Position numbers and translations under genes: made by a program. A stretch of 64,000 nucleotides of DNA, taken from NCBI GenBank assembly GCA_964568675.1, contig CAZMQV010000001.1, positions 120,901-184,900 of the forward strand. Direction: 5' to 3'. The notes below the pieces were generated by a model, which saw only the letters and a list, made by a program, of their open reading frames with translations, was not told the origin of the DNA and searched no databases. The stretch comes from UPXZ01 sp964568675. GTDB lineage: Bacteria > Bacteroidota > Bacteroidia > Bacteroidales > Paludibacteraceae. Every line of letters starts with the position of its first letter. Position 1 is the stretch's first letter. Below are positions 44,960 through 53,507 of the stretch, piece by piece.

Positions 44960-46507
44960 TTAACCCACAATCTTTTTGAATAGGTTTTTCATATTTACCT
45001 TTTCGTTGATAATGTTGTGCAGTTCGCTGATGTTGACGCGGTCTTGCTCCATACTGTCGCGGTGACGGATGGTTACGGTGTTGTCCTCCAGCGTTTGGTG
45101 GTCAACGGTGATACAGAATGGCGTTCCTACAGCATCTTGGCGACGGTAGCGTTTGCCGATACTATCTTTTTCGTCATATACGCATTTGAAGTCAAACTTG
45201 AGTTCATCCATGATTTCACGCGCTTTTTCGGGCAAACCATCTTTTTTTACCAAAGGCAAAATAGCCGCTTTCACCGGAGCGAGTACATGCGGAAGTTTCA
45301 GCACTACGCGGCTGTCGCCACCATCCAATTGCTCTTCAGTGTACGATGAAGCCATGATGGAAAGAAATGTGCGGTCAAGTCCAATCGATGTTTCTACCAC
45401 ATAAGGCACGTACGACTGATTTAGCTCGGGGTCGAAGTATTTGATGTTTTTACCCGAAAACTTCTCGTGTTGACTCAAGTCAAAGTCGGTGCGCGAGTGG
45501 ATGCCCTCCACTTCTTTGAATCCGAATGGCATTTCAAATTCAATGTCGGTAGCCGCGTTGGCATAATGTGCCAGTTTGTCGTGGTCGTGGAAACGGTATT
45601 TGTGGTCGCCAAGTCCAAGTGCTTTGTGCCAACGAAGACGAAACTCTTTCCAATGTTCAAACCACTTCATCTCCTCGCCCGGACGTACAAAAAACTGCAT
45701 TTCCATCTGTTCAAATTCACGCATTCGGAAAATGAACTGACGCGCTACGATTTCGTTGCGAAAAGCTTTCCCGATTTGAGCGATGCCAAATGGAATTTTC
45801 ATACGCCCGGTTTTTTGTACATTCAGGTAATTTACAAAAATTCCCTGTGCCGTTTCGGGGCGGAGATAAATTTTCAAAGCTCCATCAGCCGTCGAACCCA
45901 TTTCGGTGGAAAACATCAGGTTGAACTGGCGAACGTCGGTCCAGTTGCGGGTGCCACTGATAGGACAAACCACTTCGTAGTCTTCAATGATTGCTTTCAG
46001 CTCAGCAAGGTCAGAGTCGTTAAGCGCTTTTACAAAACGAGTGTGAATTTCATCGCGTTTTGTTTTGTTTTCTAATACGCGCAGGTTCGTTTGCCGAAAC
46101 ATTGTTTCGTCAAAACTTTCGCCAAATCGTTTTGCTGCCTTTTCTACCTCTTTATCCATTTTCTCGTCGTATTTGGCGAGCAACTCTTCAATCAAAACAT
46201 CGGCGCGATACCGTTTTTTGCTGTCTTTGTTGTCAATCAGCGGGTCGTTGAACGCATCAACATGCCCCGAAGCTTTCCAGGTAGTGGGATGCATGAATAT
46301 GGCAGCGTCTATTCCTACCACGTTTTCATTGAGTAGCACCATGCTATCCCACCAATACTTTTTGATATTGTTCTTAAGTTCTACGCCATTCTGACCGTAG
46401 TCATACACCGCGCCAAGCCCGTCGTAAATTTCACTCGAAGGAAACACAAATCCGTATTCCTTACAATGGGCAATTAATTTTTTGAAAACATCTTCTTGTG
46501 AAGCCAT
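44960..46507 (-). CDS. glyS: Glycine-tRNA ligase, alpha2 type
   Basis: The 515-residue class II synthetase is the single-chain (eukaryote/archaea-like) form used by Bacteroidota instead of the alpha2beta2 type. The N-terminus reads FVFPSSEIYDGLGAVYDYG. Motif 2 is RNEIVARQFIFRMREFEQME. Motif 3 is around SIGLDRTFLSIMA, and a C-terminal anticodon-binding domain follows. A 115-nt leader with two dyads separates it from its promoter. Confidence 0.97.
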   Translation of the reverse strand: MASQEDVFKKLIAHCKEYGFVFPSSEIYDGLGAVYDYGQNGVELKNNIKKYWWDSMVLLNENVVGIDAAIFMHPTTWKASGHVDAFNDPLIDNKDSKKRYRADVLIEELLAKYDEKMDKEVEKAAKRFGESFDETMFRQTNLRVLENKTKRDEIHTRFVKALNDSDLAELKAIIEDYEVVCPISGTRNWTDVRQFNLMFSTEMGSTADGALKIYLRPETAQGIFVNYLNVQKTGRMKIPFGIAQIGKAFRNEIVARQFIFRMREFEQMEMQFFVRPGEEMKWFEHWKEFRLRWHKALGLGDHKYRFHDHDKLAHYANAATDIEFEMPFGFKEVEGIHSRTDFDLSQHEKFSGKNIKYFDPELNQSYVPYVVETSIGLDRTFLSIMASSYTEEQLDGGDSRVVLKLPHVLAPVKAAILPLVKKDGLPEKAREIMDELKFDFKCVYDEKDSIGKRYRRQDAVGTPFCITVDHQTLEDNTVTIRHRDSMEQDRVNISELHNIINEKVNMKNLFKKIVG

Positions 46508-46523
46508 ACTTGTTAGTAATTTT

Positions 46524-46562
46524 TCCTCAAAGATGTTTCGTGTAAGACCGATTCTTTGAGGA
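46524..46562 (-). promoter_or_regulatory. Hairpin in the glyS leader
   Basis: TCCTCAAAGA (46524-46533) and TCTTTGAGGA (46553-46562) are perfect 10-bp complements with a 19-nt loop, ending 16 nt before the glyS ATG. On the glyS transcript no T-run follows, so it is not a plain terminator. Confidence 0.55.
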
Positions 46563-46599
46563 CTATTGTTTTAATTCTATTTGTTTTTAACCTAAAATC

Positions 46600-46616
46600 G
46601 AGCAAAGTAATTGCTC
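46600..46616 (-). promoter_or_regulatory. Small dyad near the glyS transcription start
   Basis: GAGCAA and TTGCTC, 6 bp each with a 5-nt loop, lie about 10 bp downstream of the glyS -7 box. Confidence 0.35.
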
Positions 46617-46625
46617 AAAGATTTG

Positions 46626-46633
46626 CAAAGTTA
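46626..46633 (-). promoter_or_regulatory. -7 box for glyS
   Basis: CAAAGTTA on the plus strand reads TAACTTTG on the minus strand, 119 bp before the glyS ATG, giving a long leader. Confidence 0.55.
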
Positions 46634-46709
46634 CAATTTTTTTTATGATTCTAAGCGCCATTGCCCGAAGTAAATTGACTGAAGATGGGTGCGAAATGGC
46701 GTAAAGAAA

Positions 46710-47312
46710 TTAAAACTGATAGGCTATACCCATCCGCATGCCGGATTCCAATATCCGCTGATGGTTTTTCCAACTTCCAAATGGCATCAGTGAATGAATT
46801 TTTAGAAATGGATTGGTGAAAATCGAAATGCCATTCGTAAATGTGTAGTTAACACCCAATCCTGCCATTGCGCCAATGCCACTTTGGGATTTGATGGGCG
46901 AGGTGCTGCGCATGTCTAAGTCTAAAATTGCGCCTCCCGTAACATAAAAATAGCGTGCGAAAGTTAAGCGCAGGCTTATTGGAACCTGTATCAGGCTCAA
47001 ATTGCTGTAACTCGTACCTTGTGGGAGTGTGGGGTCGGTTATTGCCGCGATGGTTGTAATTTTGAATAGCGAATATTCGATGCCTGTTTCAAAATCGAAC
47101 GATTGATTGACCGGAAGCGAGTATGCAAATCCAATGCCGCTTTTTTGTGATATGCTTCTCGAAGCGGCTCCAATTTGCCGGGGTTCAAGTATCGATGCGC
47201 CTTTATTCAGGAATGAATAATTAAGTCCGATTTTGCTTTTATATTCGTGCTGGCTGAATGCTGCAGTCGAAAAAACTAAAATCATTAATGCTGTAGCTGT
47301 TAGGTGTTTCAT
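46710..47312 (-). CDS. Outer-membrane beta-barrel protein (porin-family/PorT-like)
   Basis: The 200-residue protein has a signal peptide (MKHLTATALMILVFSTAAFS|Q). The mature part has alternating amphipathic strands (FDFETGIEYSLF, IPISLRLTFARYFYVTGG, GLGVNYTF) and a C-terminal aromatic residue (GIAYQF), as in 8-stranded outer-membrane barrels. The ATG at 47312 is used; a longer frame to 47339 would put nine extra residues before the signal peptide. Function not identifiable. It diverges from parC. Confidence 0.75.
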   Translation of the reverse strand: MKHLTATALMILVFSTAAFSQHEYKSKIGLNYSFLNKGASILEPRQIGAASRSISQKSGIGFAYSLPVNQSFDFETGIEYSLFKITTIAAITDPTLPQGTSYSNLSLIQVPISLRLTFARYFYVTGGAILDLDMRSTSPIKSQSGIGAMAGLGVNYTFTNGISIFTNPFLKIHSLMPFGSWKNHQRILESGMRMGIAYQF

Positions 47313-47366
47313 AATTGGAGTTTCATAATAATGGTTCATGTTGATATCTCTGTTGATAAATCAGAA

Positions 47367-47374
47367 CAAAATTA
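47367..47374 (-). promoter_or_regulatory. -7 box for the outer-membrane barrel gene
   Basis: CAAAATTA on the plus strand reads TAATTTTG on the minus strand, 55 bp before the ATG. It lies 26 bp from the parC box on the other strand. Confidence 0.5.
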
Positions 47375-47399
47375 CATATTTTTTCTGACATTTTTTGCT

Positions 47400-47407
47400 T
47401 AACTTTG
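47400..47407 (+). promoter_or_regulatory. -7 box (TAACTTTG) for parC
   Basis: A consensus element 62 bp before the parC ATG. Confidence 0.55.
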
Positions 47408-47468
47408 TCGATTATATTAATCTGTAAACATGTTAAACCGCATTGATAGATACTAACAACGAGAATTT

Positions 47469-50240
47469 ATGTCAAAAGAGGATGAATTGAATGAAATGAA
47501 TGAAGAAGAGATTCAGGAAGAAAAGAGCCCTTCGGCAGAGGAAAACGGAGGCAATGAATTTTCGGAAGAGGCTCATTCCAACTACATTATACCAAAAATA
47601 TCTGATAATACTGCTACTAAGCACCATCTTCCGGGCATGTATCAATCCTGGTTTTTGGATTATGCGTCCTACGTGATTTTGGAGCGTGCCGTACCCGATA
47701 TTTATGACGGACTTAAGCCGGTACAGCGCCGCATTCTTCATTCGATGAAGCGACTCGACGATGGACGATACAATAAAGTGGCGAATATCGTGGGGCACAC
47801 CATGCAGTTTCACCCTCATGGCGATGCGTCCATTGGCGACGCGTTGGTGCAGCTTGGCCAAAAAGATTTACTGATTGACTGTCAGGGAAACTGGGGAAAT
47901 ATACTCACCGGCGATGGCGCTGCCGCTCCGCGTTATATCGAAGCGCGTTTGTCCAAATTTGCCCTCGATACGGTGTTCAACCCGAAAACTACCGAATGGA
48001 AACCTTCTTACGATGGACGAAATAAAGAGCCTATCTCATTGCCCATTAAGTTTCCATTGCTTTTGGCGCAAGGAGTTGAAGGTATTGCGGTAGGATTGAA
48101 TTCCAAAATTCTTCCACATAATTTCAATGAGCTGATTGAAGCTTGCATCGCTTATCTCCGTGGCGAAGAATTTGTGCTTTATCCCGATTTTCAGACCGGA
48201 GGTAGTGTTGATGTGAGTCGTTATAACGATGGTGAACGGGGTGGGGCGGTAAAAGTGCGTGCGAAAATTGAAAAAGTAGATAACAAAACCCTGGCTATTC
48301 GTGAATTACCTTTTGCCACCGATACTTCCAAATTGATTGAAAGCATCATTAAAGCGAACGAAAAAGGGAAGATCAAAATTCGGAAAGTGGACGATAATAC
48401 CGCGAGCGATGTTGAAATCCTGGTGCATCTTACACCCGGATCTTCGTCCGACAAAACTATCGACGCGCTCTATGCTTTTACTGGTTGCGAAGCAAGTATT
48501 TCGCCAAATTGCTGTGTAATTCACGACAACAAGCCACGTTTTATCCGAGTGAGCGAATTGTTGCGCATTAGCGCTGATCACACTAAAAATCTGCTGAAAT
48601 TAGAACTCGAAATACAACGCGACGAATTGCTCGAACAGCTGTTTTTTATTACACTCGAAAAGATATTCATCGAAAACCGTATTTACAAAGACAAGGAATT
48701 TGAAGAAAGCAGCACCCGCGATGACGTAGTTAAACATATTGATGTGCGGATTGAACCTTTCAAAAAAGATTTTATACGCGAAGTTACTAACGAAGATATT
48801 CTGAAATTGCTCGAAATAAAAATGGTGCGTATCACCCGGTTTGACAGTAACAAGGCGAACGATACGATTATTGGCATTCAGAATAAGGTGAAAGATGTGG
48901 AGTTTCACCTGAGTAATTTGGTGGAATATACGATTGATTGGTATCAGGGTTTGCAGGATAAATATGGAAAGAATTTTCCTCGAAAGACCGAAATTCGCAA
49001 TTTCGATACCATTGTTGCAACTAAAGTGGTAGAAGCTAATGAAAAACTGTATGTAAATTATGCAGAAGGCTTCATTGGCACGGGCTTGAAAAAAGACGAA
49101 TTTGTATGCAACTGTTCGGATATTGATGATGTAATCATATTCTTCAAAGATGGAAAATACAAGGTGATAAAAGTGGCGGAAAAACTCTTTGTGGGTAAAA
49201 ATATTCTTTATCTAAATGTGTTCAAGCGAAACGATAAGCGAACGATTTATAACACAGTGTATCGGAACGGAAAAAAGGGAGCTTACTATATCAAGCGTTT
49301 CTCGGTTACCAGCGTTACGCGCGACAGAGAATACGACCTTTCGCAGGGTGAAGATGGCTCGAAAGTGCTCTATTTTACTGTAAATCCAAATGCGGAAGCC
49401 GAGGTGATTCGCGTATTTCTGAAACCGGCGCCAAGGCTTAAAAAACTGATAATTGATAAAGATTTCAGTGATATAGCCATAAAGGATAGGCAGGCTATGG
49501 GAAATATCCTTACCAAAAATGATATTGCGCGTATTTCGCTCAAACACAAAGGAGGTTCAACCTTGGGCGGTCGCGAAGTGTGGTTCGATCGCGACGTGCT
49601 TCGTCTCAATTATGACAATCGGGGCGATTATATGGGTGAATTTCAAAGCGACGACCTGCTTCTTGTGGTTACTTCCGATGGCATGTTCCGAACTACCAAC
49701 TTCGATTTGAGCAATCACTTCGAGAAGAATATACTGATGATTAAGAAGTTTGATGCCAATAAAGTGTGGACTGTAGCGCTTTGGGATGCAGAGCAGGAGT
49801 TTTATTATCTGAAACGTTTTCAGCTTGAACCCACCGATAAGTTAACGAGTTTCCTTGGCGAGAAACCAGAGTCGAAGCTCATGATGATTTCGGGGAAAAC
49901 TTTCCCGCGTGTCGAAGTGGTGTTTGGTGGTAATGACGCGCATCGCGAAGCAATGGTAATCGACGCGGAAGAGTTTATTGCTGTGAAAAGTTTTAAAGCG
50001 AAAGGCAAGCGTCTGACTACGTTCGAAGTAGATACAATTAATGAGTTGGAACCAATACGATTTAACCCTGAGAATGAGCCGGAGGATGAACCGGATTCAG
50101 GTGAAGAACCTACTGAAAATGACGCTAATTTGCCCGAAAGCCCCGATGTTATTCCTAAAAACGAAGAAGAGGATGAGAAGGAGGTGTTTGACCGTCAGAA
50201 GTATCTCGAAGATATTACCGGTCAGATGTCGTTGTTTTAA
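47469..50240 (+). CDS. parC: DNA topoisomerase IV subunit A
   Basis: This 923-residue type IIA topoisomerase cleavage subunit has catalytic Tyr156 (AAAPRYIEARLS) after the GLKPVQRRIL and FHPHGDASIGDA quinolone-pocket region. A coiled-coil and a C-terminal beta-propeller follow. The propeller lacks the QRRGGKG GyrA box needed for wrapping, so I call ParC rather than GyrA. N-terminus (~1-45) and C-terminus (~870-905) are acidic, low-complexity extensions. parE is not adjacent downstream, and upstream is a divergent barrel gene. Confidence 0.92.
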   Translation: MSKEDELNEMNEEEIQEEKSPSAEENGGNEFSEEAHSNYIIPKISDNTATKHHLPGMYQSWFLDYASYVILERAVPDIYDGLKPVQRRILHSMKRLDDGRYNKVANIVGHTMQFHPHGDASIGDALVQLGQKDLLIDCQGNWGNILTGDGAAAPRYIEARLSKFALDTVFNPKTTEWKPSYDGRNKEPISLPIKFPLLLAQGVEGIAVGLNSKILPHNFNELIEACIAYLRGEEFVLYPDFQTGGSVDVSRYNDGERGGAVKVRAKIEKVDNKTLAIRELPFATDTSKLIESIIKANEKGKIKIRKVDDNTASDVEILVHLTPGSSSDKTIDALYAFTGCEASISPNCCVIHDNKPRFIRVSELLRISADHTKNLLKLELEIQRDELLEQLFFITLEKIFIENRIYKDKEFEESSTRDDVVKHIDVRIEPFKKDFIREVTNEDILKLLEIKMVRITRFDSNKANDTIIGIQNKVKDVEFHLSNLVEYTIDWYQGLQDKYGKNFPRKTEIRNFDTIVATKVVEANEKLYVNYAEGFIGTGLKKDEFVCNCSDIDDVIIFFKDGKYKVIKVAEKLFVGKNILYLNVFKRNDKRTIYNTVYRNGKKGAYYIKRFSVTSVTRDREYDLSQGEDGSKVLYFTVNPNAEAEVIRVFLKPAPRLKKLIIDKDFSDIAIKDRQAMGNILTKNDIARISLKHKGGSTLGGREVWFDRDVLRLNYDNRGDYMGEFQSDDLLLVVTSDGMFRTTNFDLSNHFEKNILMIKKFDANKVWTVALWDAEQEFYYLKRFQLEPTDKLTSFLGEKPESKLMMISGKTFPRVEVVFGGNDAHREAMVIDAEEFIAVKSFKAKGKRLTTFEVDTINELEPIRFNPENEPEDEPDSGEEPTENDANLPESPDVIPKNEEEDEKEVFDRQKYLEDITGQMSLF

Positions 50241-50272
50241 CGGGTAAAGTATTCAGAATAGAATTAATTTAT

Positions 50273-50324
50273 AACCGCGCTATCGTGATGAAGCAAAATT
50301 CTGCTTCAATCCGAAAGCGCGGTT
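50273..50324. terminator. Nested terminator parC / lpxB
   Basis: An outer 9-bp stem, AACCGCGCT and AGCGCGGTT, encloses an inner stem GAAGCA/TGCTTC; T-rich sequence follows. The right arm lies inside the end of the convergent lpxB gene. Confidence 0.75.
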
Positions 50325-51463
50325 TCTTTTTGCGTAGTTTTCAAGTGGTTGAAAATGCTTTTGGCAGCTTGGATCGCAGCGCCGGGTTTGCCAAGTAGCG
50401 CGCTGATAGCACGATAATCTTCTTTCATTGCATGCAACCGCTTTGAATCGTTAAGTAAAACGCGAAGTTCTTTGGTGAGGTTTTCTGCGGTGAAATGATG
50501 TCCTAATAGTTCCGTAACCACTTCCTTCCCGGCAATGATATTTACAAGCGAAACATATTTTGTCTTTATCAAAATTGGTTTCAGCATCATGGCAACGCGG
50601 CTCATGGCAAGCTGATAAACCACTATTTGCGGTGTGCCTATTAGCGCGGTTTCGAGTGTGGCGGTTCCGGAGTTTACAATTGCCGCATCCGATTGACTTA
50701 GCAAGCGGTAGGTTTGGTCAAAAACGATTTTTACACCTCGCATGTCGGCTATTTCGTTGTAAAAATCGGGCGAAACGCCCGGTGCGCCGGTAACTACTAT
50801 TTGATATCGATCAAAATTCTTTGCAGCTTCAAGCATCGTTGGCAGGCAGGCTCGGATTTCCTGCTTTCTGCTTCCGGGGAGCAAAGCGATAATAGGAGTG
50901 TTGTCAATGTCGTTGGCGTTGCAGAAATTATTAAACGACTCGTCCTGCATCGGGCGCGAGGCAATGCTGTCCACACTTGGATTGCCCACATATTCTACTT
51001 CGTACCCATGTTTTTTGTAAAATTCGGTTTCGAAAGGAAAAATAGTGAACATATTGTCCACATACTTTTTGATGCTTTTTATCCGAAACTCTTTCCAAGC
51101 CCATAGTTTGGGCGATATGTAGTAATAAACCGGAATATGGATGTTTTTCTTGACAAACTCTGCTATGCGCAGGTTGAAAGAGGGGTAGTCAATCAGAATG
51201 ACTACGTCCGGTTTGAAAGCGACGATAGATTTTTTGCAAAGATTCATGTTGTCAATCACCTTCCCGGCATTGCGAAGCACATTAACAAATCCCATAAACG
51301 CCATTTCACGATAATGCTTAATCAATTCGCCTCCTTGCGCGCTCATCAGGTCGCCACCCAAGAAGCAAAATTGAGCTTTGGGATCCACTTCCTTTAGCTC
51401 GCGCATCAGATTGGAACCGTGTAAATCGCCTGAAGCTTCGCCGGCAATGATGAAATATCTCAT
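50306..51463 (-). CDS. lpxB: Lipid-A-disaccharide synthase
   Basis: This GT19 enzyme (385 residues) joins UDP-diacylglucosamine and lipid X into the lipid A disaccharide at the inner membrane. GEASGDLHGSNLM opens the protein; LLPGSRKQEI and NSGTATLETALIG are the conserved donor-binding parts. It is the last gene of the surE-membrane protein-lpxB unit; 38 bp separate it from the small membrane protein. The lipid A pathway otherwise lies elsewhere. Confidence 0.95.
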   Translation of the reverse strand: MRYFIIAGEASGDLHGSNLMRELKEVDPKAQFCFLGGDLMSAQGGELIKHYREMAFMGFVNVLRNAGKVIDNMNLCKKSIVAFKPDVVILIDYPSFNLRIAEFVKKNIHIPVYYYISPKLWAWKEFRIKSIKKYVDNMFTIFPFETEFYKKHGYEVEYVGNPSVDSIASRPMQDESFNNFCNANDIDNTPIIALLPGSRKQEIRACLPTMLEAAKNFDRYQIVVTGAPGVSPDFYNEIADMRGVKIVFDQTYRLLSQSDAAIVNSGTATLETALIGTPQIVVYQLAMSRVAMMLKPILIKTKYVSLVNIIAGKEVVTELLGHHFTAENLTKELRVLLNDSKRLHAMKEDYRAISALLGKPGAAIQAAKSIFNHLKTTQKETALSD

Positions 51464-51501
51464 GTTTCTAATTCATTTAGTTTGTTTTTTTTATCCATAG
51501 T

Positions 51502-51825
51502 TTAAAGCATAAACATGGAGGCAACCAGATAAGGGAGCGCACCTGTCATAAACCCAATGCCCAATTTGAAATTATCTTGTTTGTAAAATATGAAAACACC
51601 AATGAGATTGGGCATTATGGCAAGTAGAAGTGTTTTTCCTAATAATACACCCGGAAAAAGTTGTTTGATAATGTCGAAAAAAGCTAAATCAAGCGGATAA
51701 AACCGATTGATGTAGAGCCATGTGAAAAGTATGGGAAGTGCTAAGCCGGGAATGAAACCAGTGAGAAAATGGTTGGATAGCTTAAATTTGCCGGCAGATG
51801 CTACTTGCTTTCTGTTTTGCCTCAT
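51502..51825 (-). CDS. Small membrane protein between surE and lpxB
   Basis: The 107-residue protein has three hydrophobic helices (~residues 21-40, 56-80 and 86-107) and a basic N-terminus. It starts 3 bp after the surE stop, so it is in the same operon. I do not recognise its family; its constant place next to lpxB in Bacteroidales suggests an envelope role. Confidence 0.65.
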   Translation of the reverse strand: MRQNRKQVASAGKFKLSNHFLTGFIPGLALPILFTWLYINRFYPLDLAFFDIIKQLFPGVLLGKTLLLAIMPNLIGVFIFYKQDNFKLGIGFMTGALPYLVASMFML

Positions 51826-51828
51826 GGC

Positions 51829-52641
51829 TTATTTTTTCGAATTGCAATTGTTGAGTAGCGCGTGTGGCATATCCTGTTTAGCGATATTCCAGTCCCATTG
51901 TTTCATTTTTTCAACGGATTTGTGAGCTGTGAGGTCAATTCTTGTCGGCACAATAGAAATGTAGCCTTCTTTAAGCGCCCACTCATCCGTGTCTTGAGCA
52001 TCGGGTTCAAAGTTTTCGAAATGTCCGGTTAGCCAGTAATAATTTTGTCCGTAGGGGTCGGTGCGTTTTTCGAACTCTTTCAGCCACCGTCCATGACACT
52101 GGCGCGCCACTTTTATTCCTAAAATTTCACCTTTGGGGGCATTCACATTTAAGCAAATGTTTTGAGGTAGATCATTTCGAAGCATTTCCTCGGTTATTTT
52201 CTTGATGTAGGGTTTGAATGTCGAGAAATCAGCTTTCAACGAGTGGTCGCAGATTGAGAAACCAATTGATTTCACACCGTGTTCGCAACCCTCGAGGGCG
52301 GCGCCCATGGTGCCGGAGTAAATCACATTGATGGCAGCATTGGATCCATGGTTGATTCCGGAGACTACCATGTCGGGGGTGCGCGATGTTAGTGAGTCAA
52401 AAGCAAGTTTCACGCAGTCGGTAGGTGTGCCGGAGCAAGCGTAGCGTGTCAACTCCTGGCTTTGCTCCAGTAGTTTCACGCGAATGGGAAAACCTGCCGT
52501 AATGGCGCTCGATTGCCCGGAGCGAGGTCCGTCGGGAGCTACTACTATCACATCGCCAAGTTGAGTCATCACCTCTGTAAGCGCGTTAATCCCGGGCGCG
52601 TTTATTCCATCGTCGTTAGTTATTAATATATATGGTCTCAT
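51829..52641 (-). CDS. surE: 5'/3'-nucleotidase SurE
   Basis: The 270-residue metal-dependent phosphatase acts on nucleoside monophosphates and short polyphosphate. Signatures: ILITNDDG with Asp10 and Asp11, a SGQSSAIT segment, VSGINHGSN and YSGTMGAALEG. The frame is open 51 bp upstream within the end of gldF, but ATG 52641 gives the standard start (MRPYILITNDDG). It begins 26 bp after the gldF stop. Confidence 0.95.
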   Translation of the reverse strand: MRPYILITNDDGINAPGINALTEVMTQLGDVIVVAPDGPRSGQSSAITAGFPIRVKLLEQSQELTRYACSGTPTDCVKLAFDSLTSRTPDMVVSGINHGSNAAINVIYSGTMGAALEGCEHGVKSIGFSICDHSLKADFSTFKPYIKKITEEMLRNDLPQNICLNVNAPKGEILGIKVARQCHGRWLKEFEKRTDPYGQNYYWLTGHFENFEPDAQDTDEWALKEGYISIVPTRIDLTAHKSVEKMKQWDWNIAKQDMPHALLNNCNSKK

Positions 52642-52666
52642 ATTTATGTTTATTTTGTTGTCTGGT

Positions 52667-53404
52667 TTATTTTTGTTGTCTGTTGCTGTCAATAATTTTC
52701 GTGGTAGCGAAAAGAAAAAGTATGATTACCAAAAAGAAATATCCCAAATCGCGCGAGTCAATTACTCCCCGGCTCATGGACTTGTAGTGGGCATGAATGC
52801 CTAAATTTTCAAAAAACAGGATTGCTTTGCTACTATTGATAAACGATGAAGCAAGTTCAAATCCATAGAATGCCGCGAAGCACAATGCCATCGACAAGAT
52901 AAAGGCTGTAATCTGGTTGCCGAATAGCGAAGATGCAAAAATAGAAATGGCGGTGTAGGCGGCAGCCAGAAAAAACAGTCCGATAAACGAACCCCAAAAC
53001 TGCCCCGCGTCCACATTGCCGGTTGGTTGAGTCATGTATGCCACCGAGGCATAGTAGATAATTGTAGGGATTAGCGATAGGCTTGCAAGACTAAGACCTG
53101 CCAGGTATTTGCCGGAAACAAGCTGTGTGGCATTCAATGGTTTTGAGCGGAGCAATTCCCAGTTTCCGTTTTGTTTCTCTTCAGCGAAAAACCTCATACA
53201 GATTGCCGGAATAAGGAACAGGAATAGCCAGGGTGCAAGATAAAACAAACCACTCAGATTGGCATAGCCGCTTTCGAAGACGTTGAACGAGCCTGGTATA
53301 AGCCAAAGAAACAGCCCACAGAGCAGTAGGAAAATCCCTATTACGATGTAGCCGGCTGCATTGCTGAAAAATGCGGATAACTCTTTTTTGTAGATTGCAA
53401 ACAT
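52667..53404 (-). CDS. gldF: ABC transporter permease GldF (gliding-motility associated)
   Basis: This 245-residue ABC-2-type permease has six membrane helices. The opening (MFAIYKKELSAFFSN), IPAICMRFFAEEKQNG and the closing SRGVIDSRDLGYF correspond to GldF. In Flavobacterium, GldF, GldG and the ATPase GldA form an ABC transporter linked to gliding. Here the gene is followed after 26 bp by surE and not by gldG, and no ATPase gene is nearby. A TTG start 15 bp upstream is possible but ATG 53404 is preferred. Confidence 0.85.
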   Translation of the reverse strand: MFAIYKKELSAFFSNAAGYIVIGIFLLLCGLFLWLIPGSFNVFESGYANLSGLFYLAPWLFLFLIPAICMRFFAEEKQNGNWELLRSKPLNATQLVSGKYLAGLSLASLSLIPTIIYYASVAYMTQPTGNVDAGQFWGSFIGLFFLAAAYTAISIFASSLFGNQITAFILSMALCFAAFYGFELASSFINSSKAILFFENLGIHAHYKSMSRGVIDSRDLGYFFLVIILFLFATTKIIDSNRQQK

Positions 53405-53507
53405 CTCTTTTGAACTCAACGTTTTATTTTAGAATAACAAAGATAGGCTGATTTTTGATTACTATTTTTTAAAAATATCCAAATCAATGTAATTCCGAGT
53501 GTTGAAA

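Noticed and set aside
47469..50240. gyrA instead of parC
   Set aside because: The C-terminal propeller lacks the QRRGGKG box that GyrA needs for DNA wrapping.
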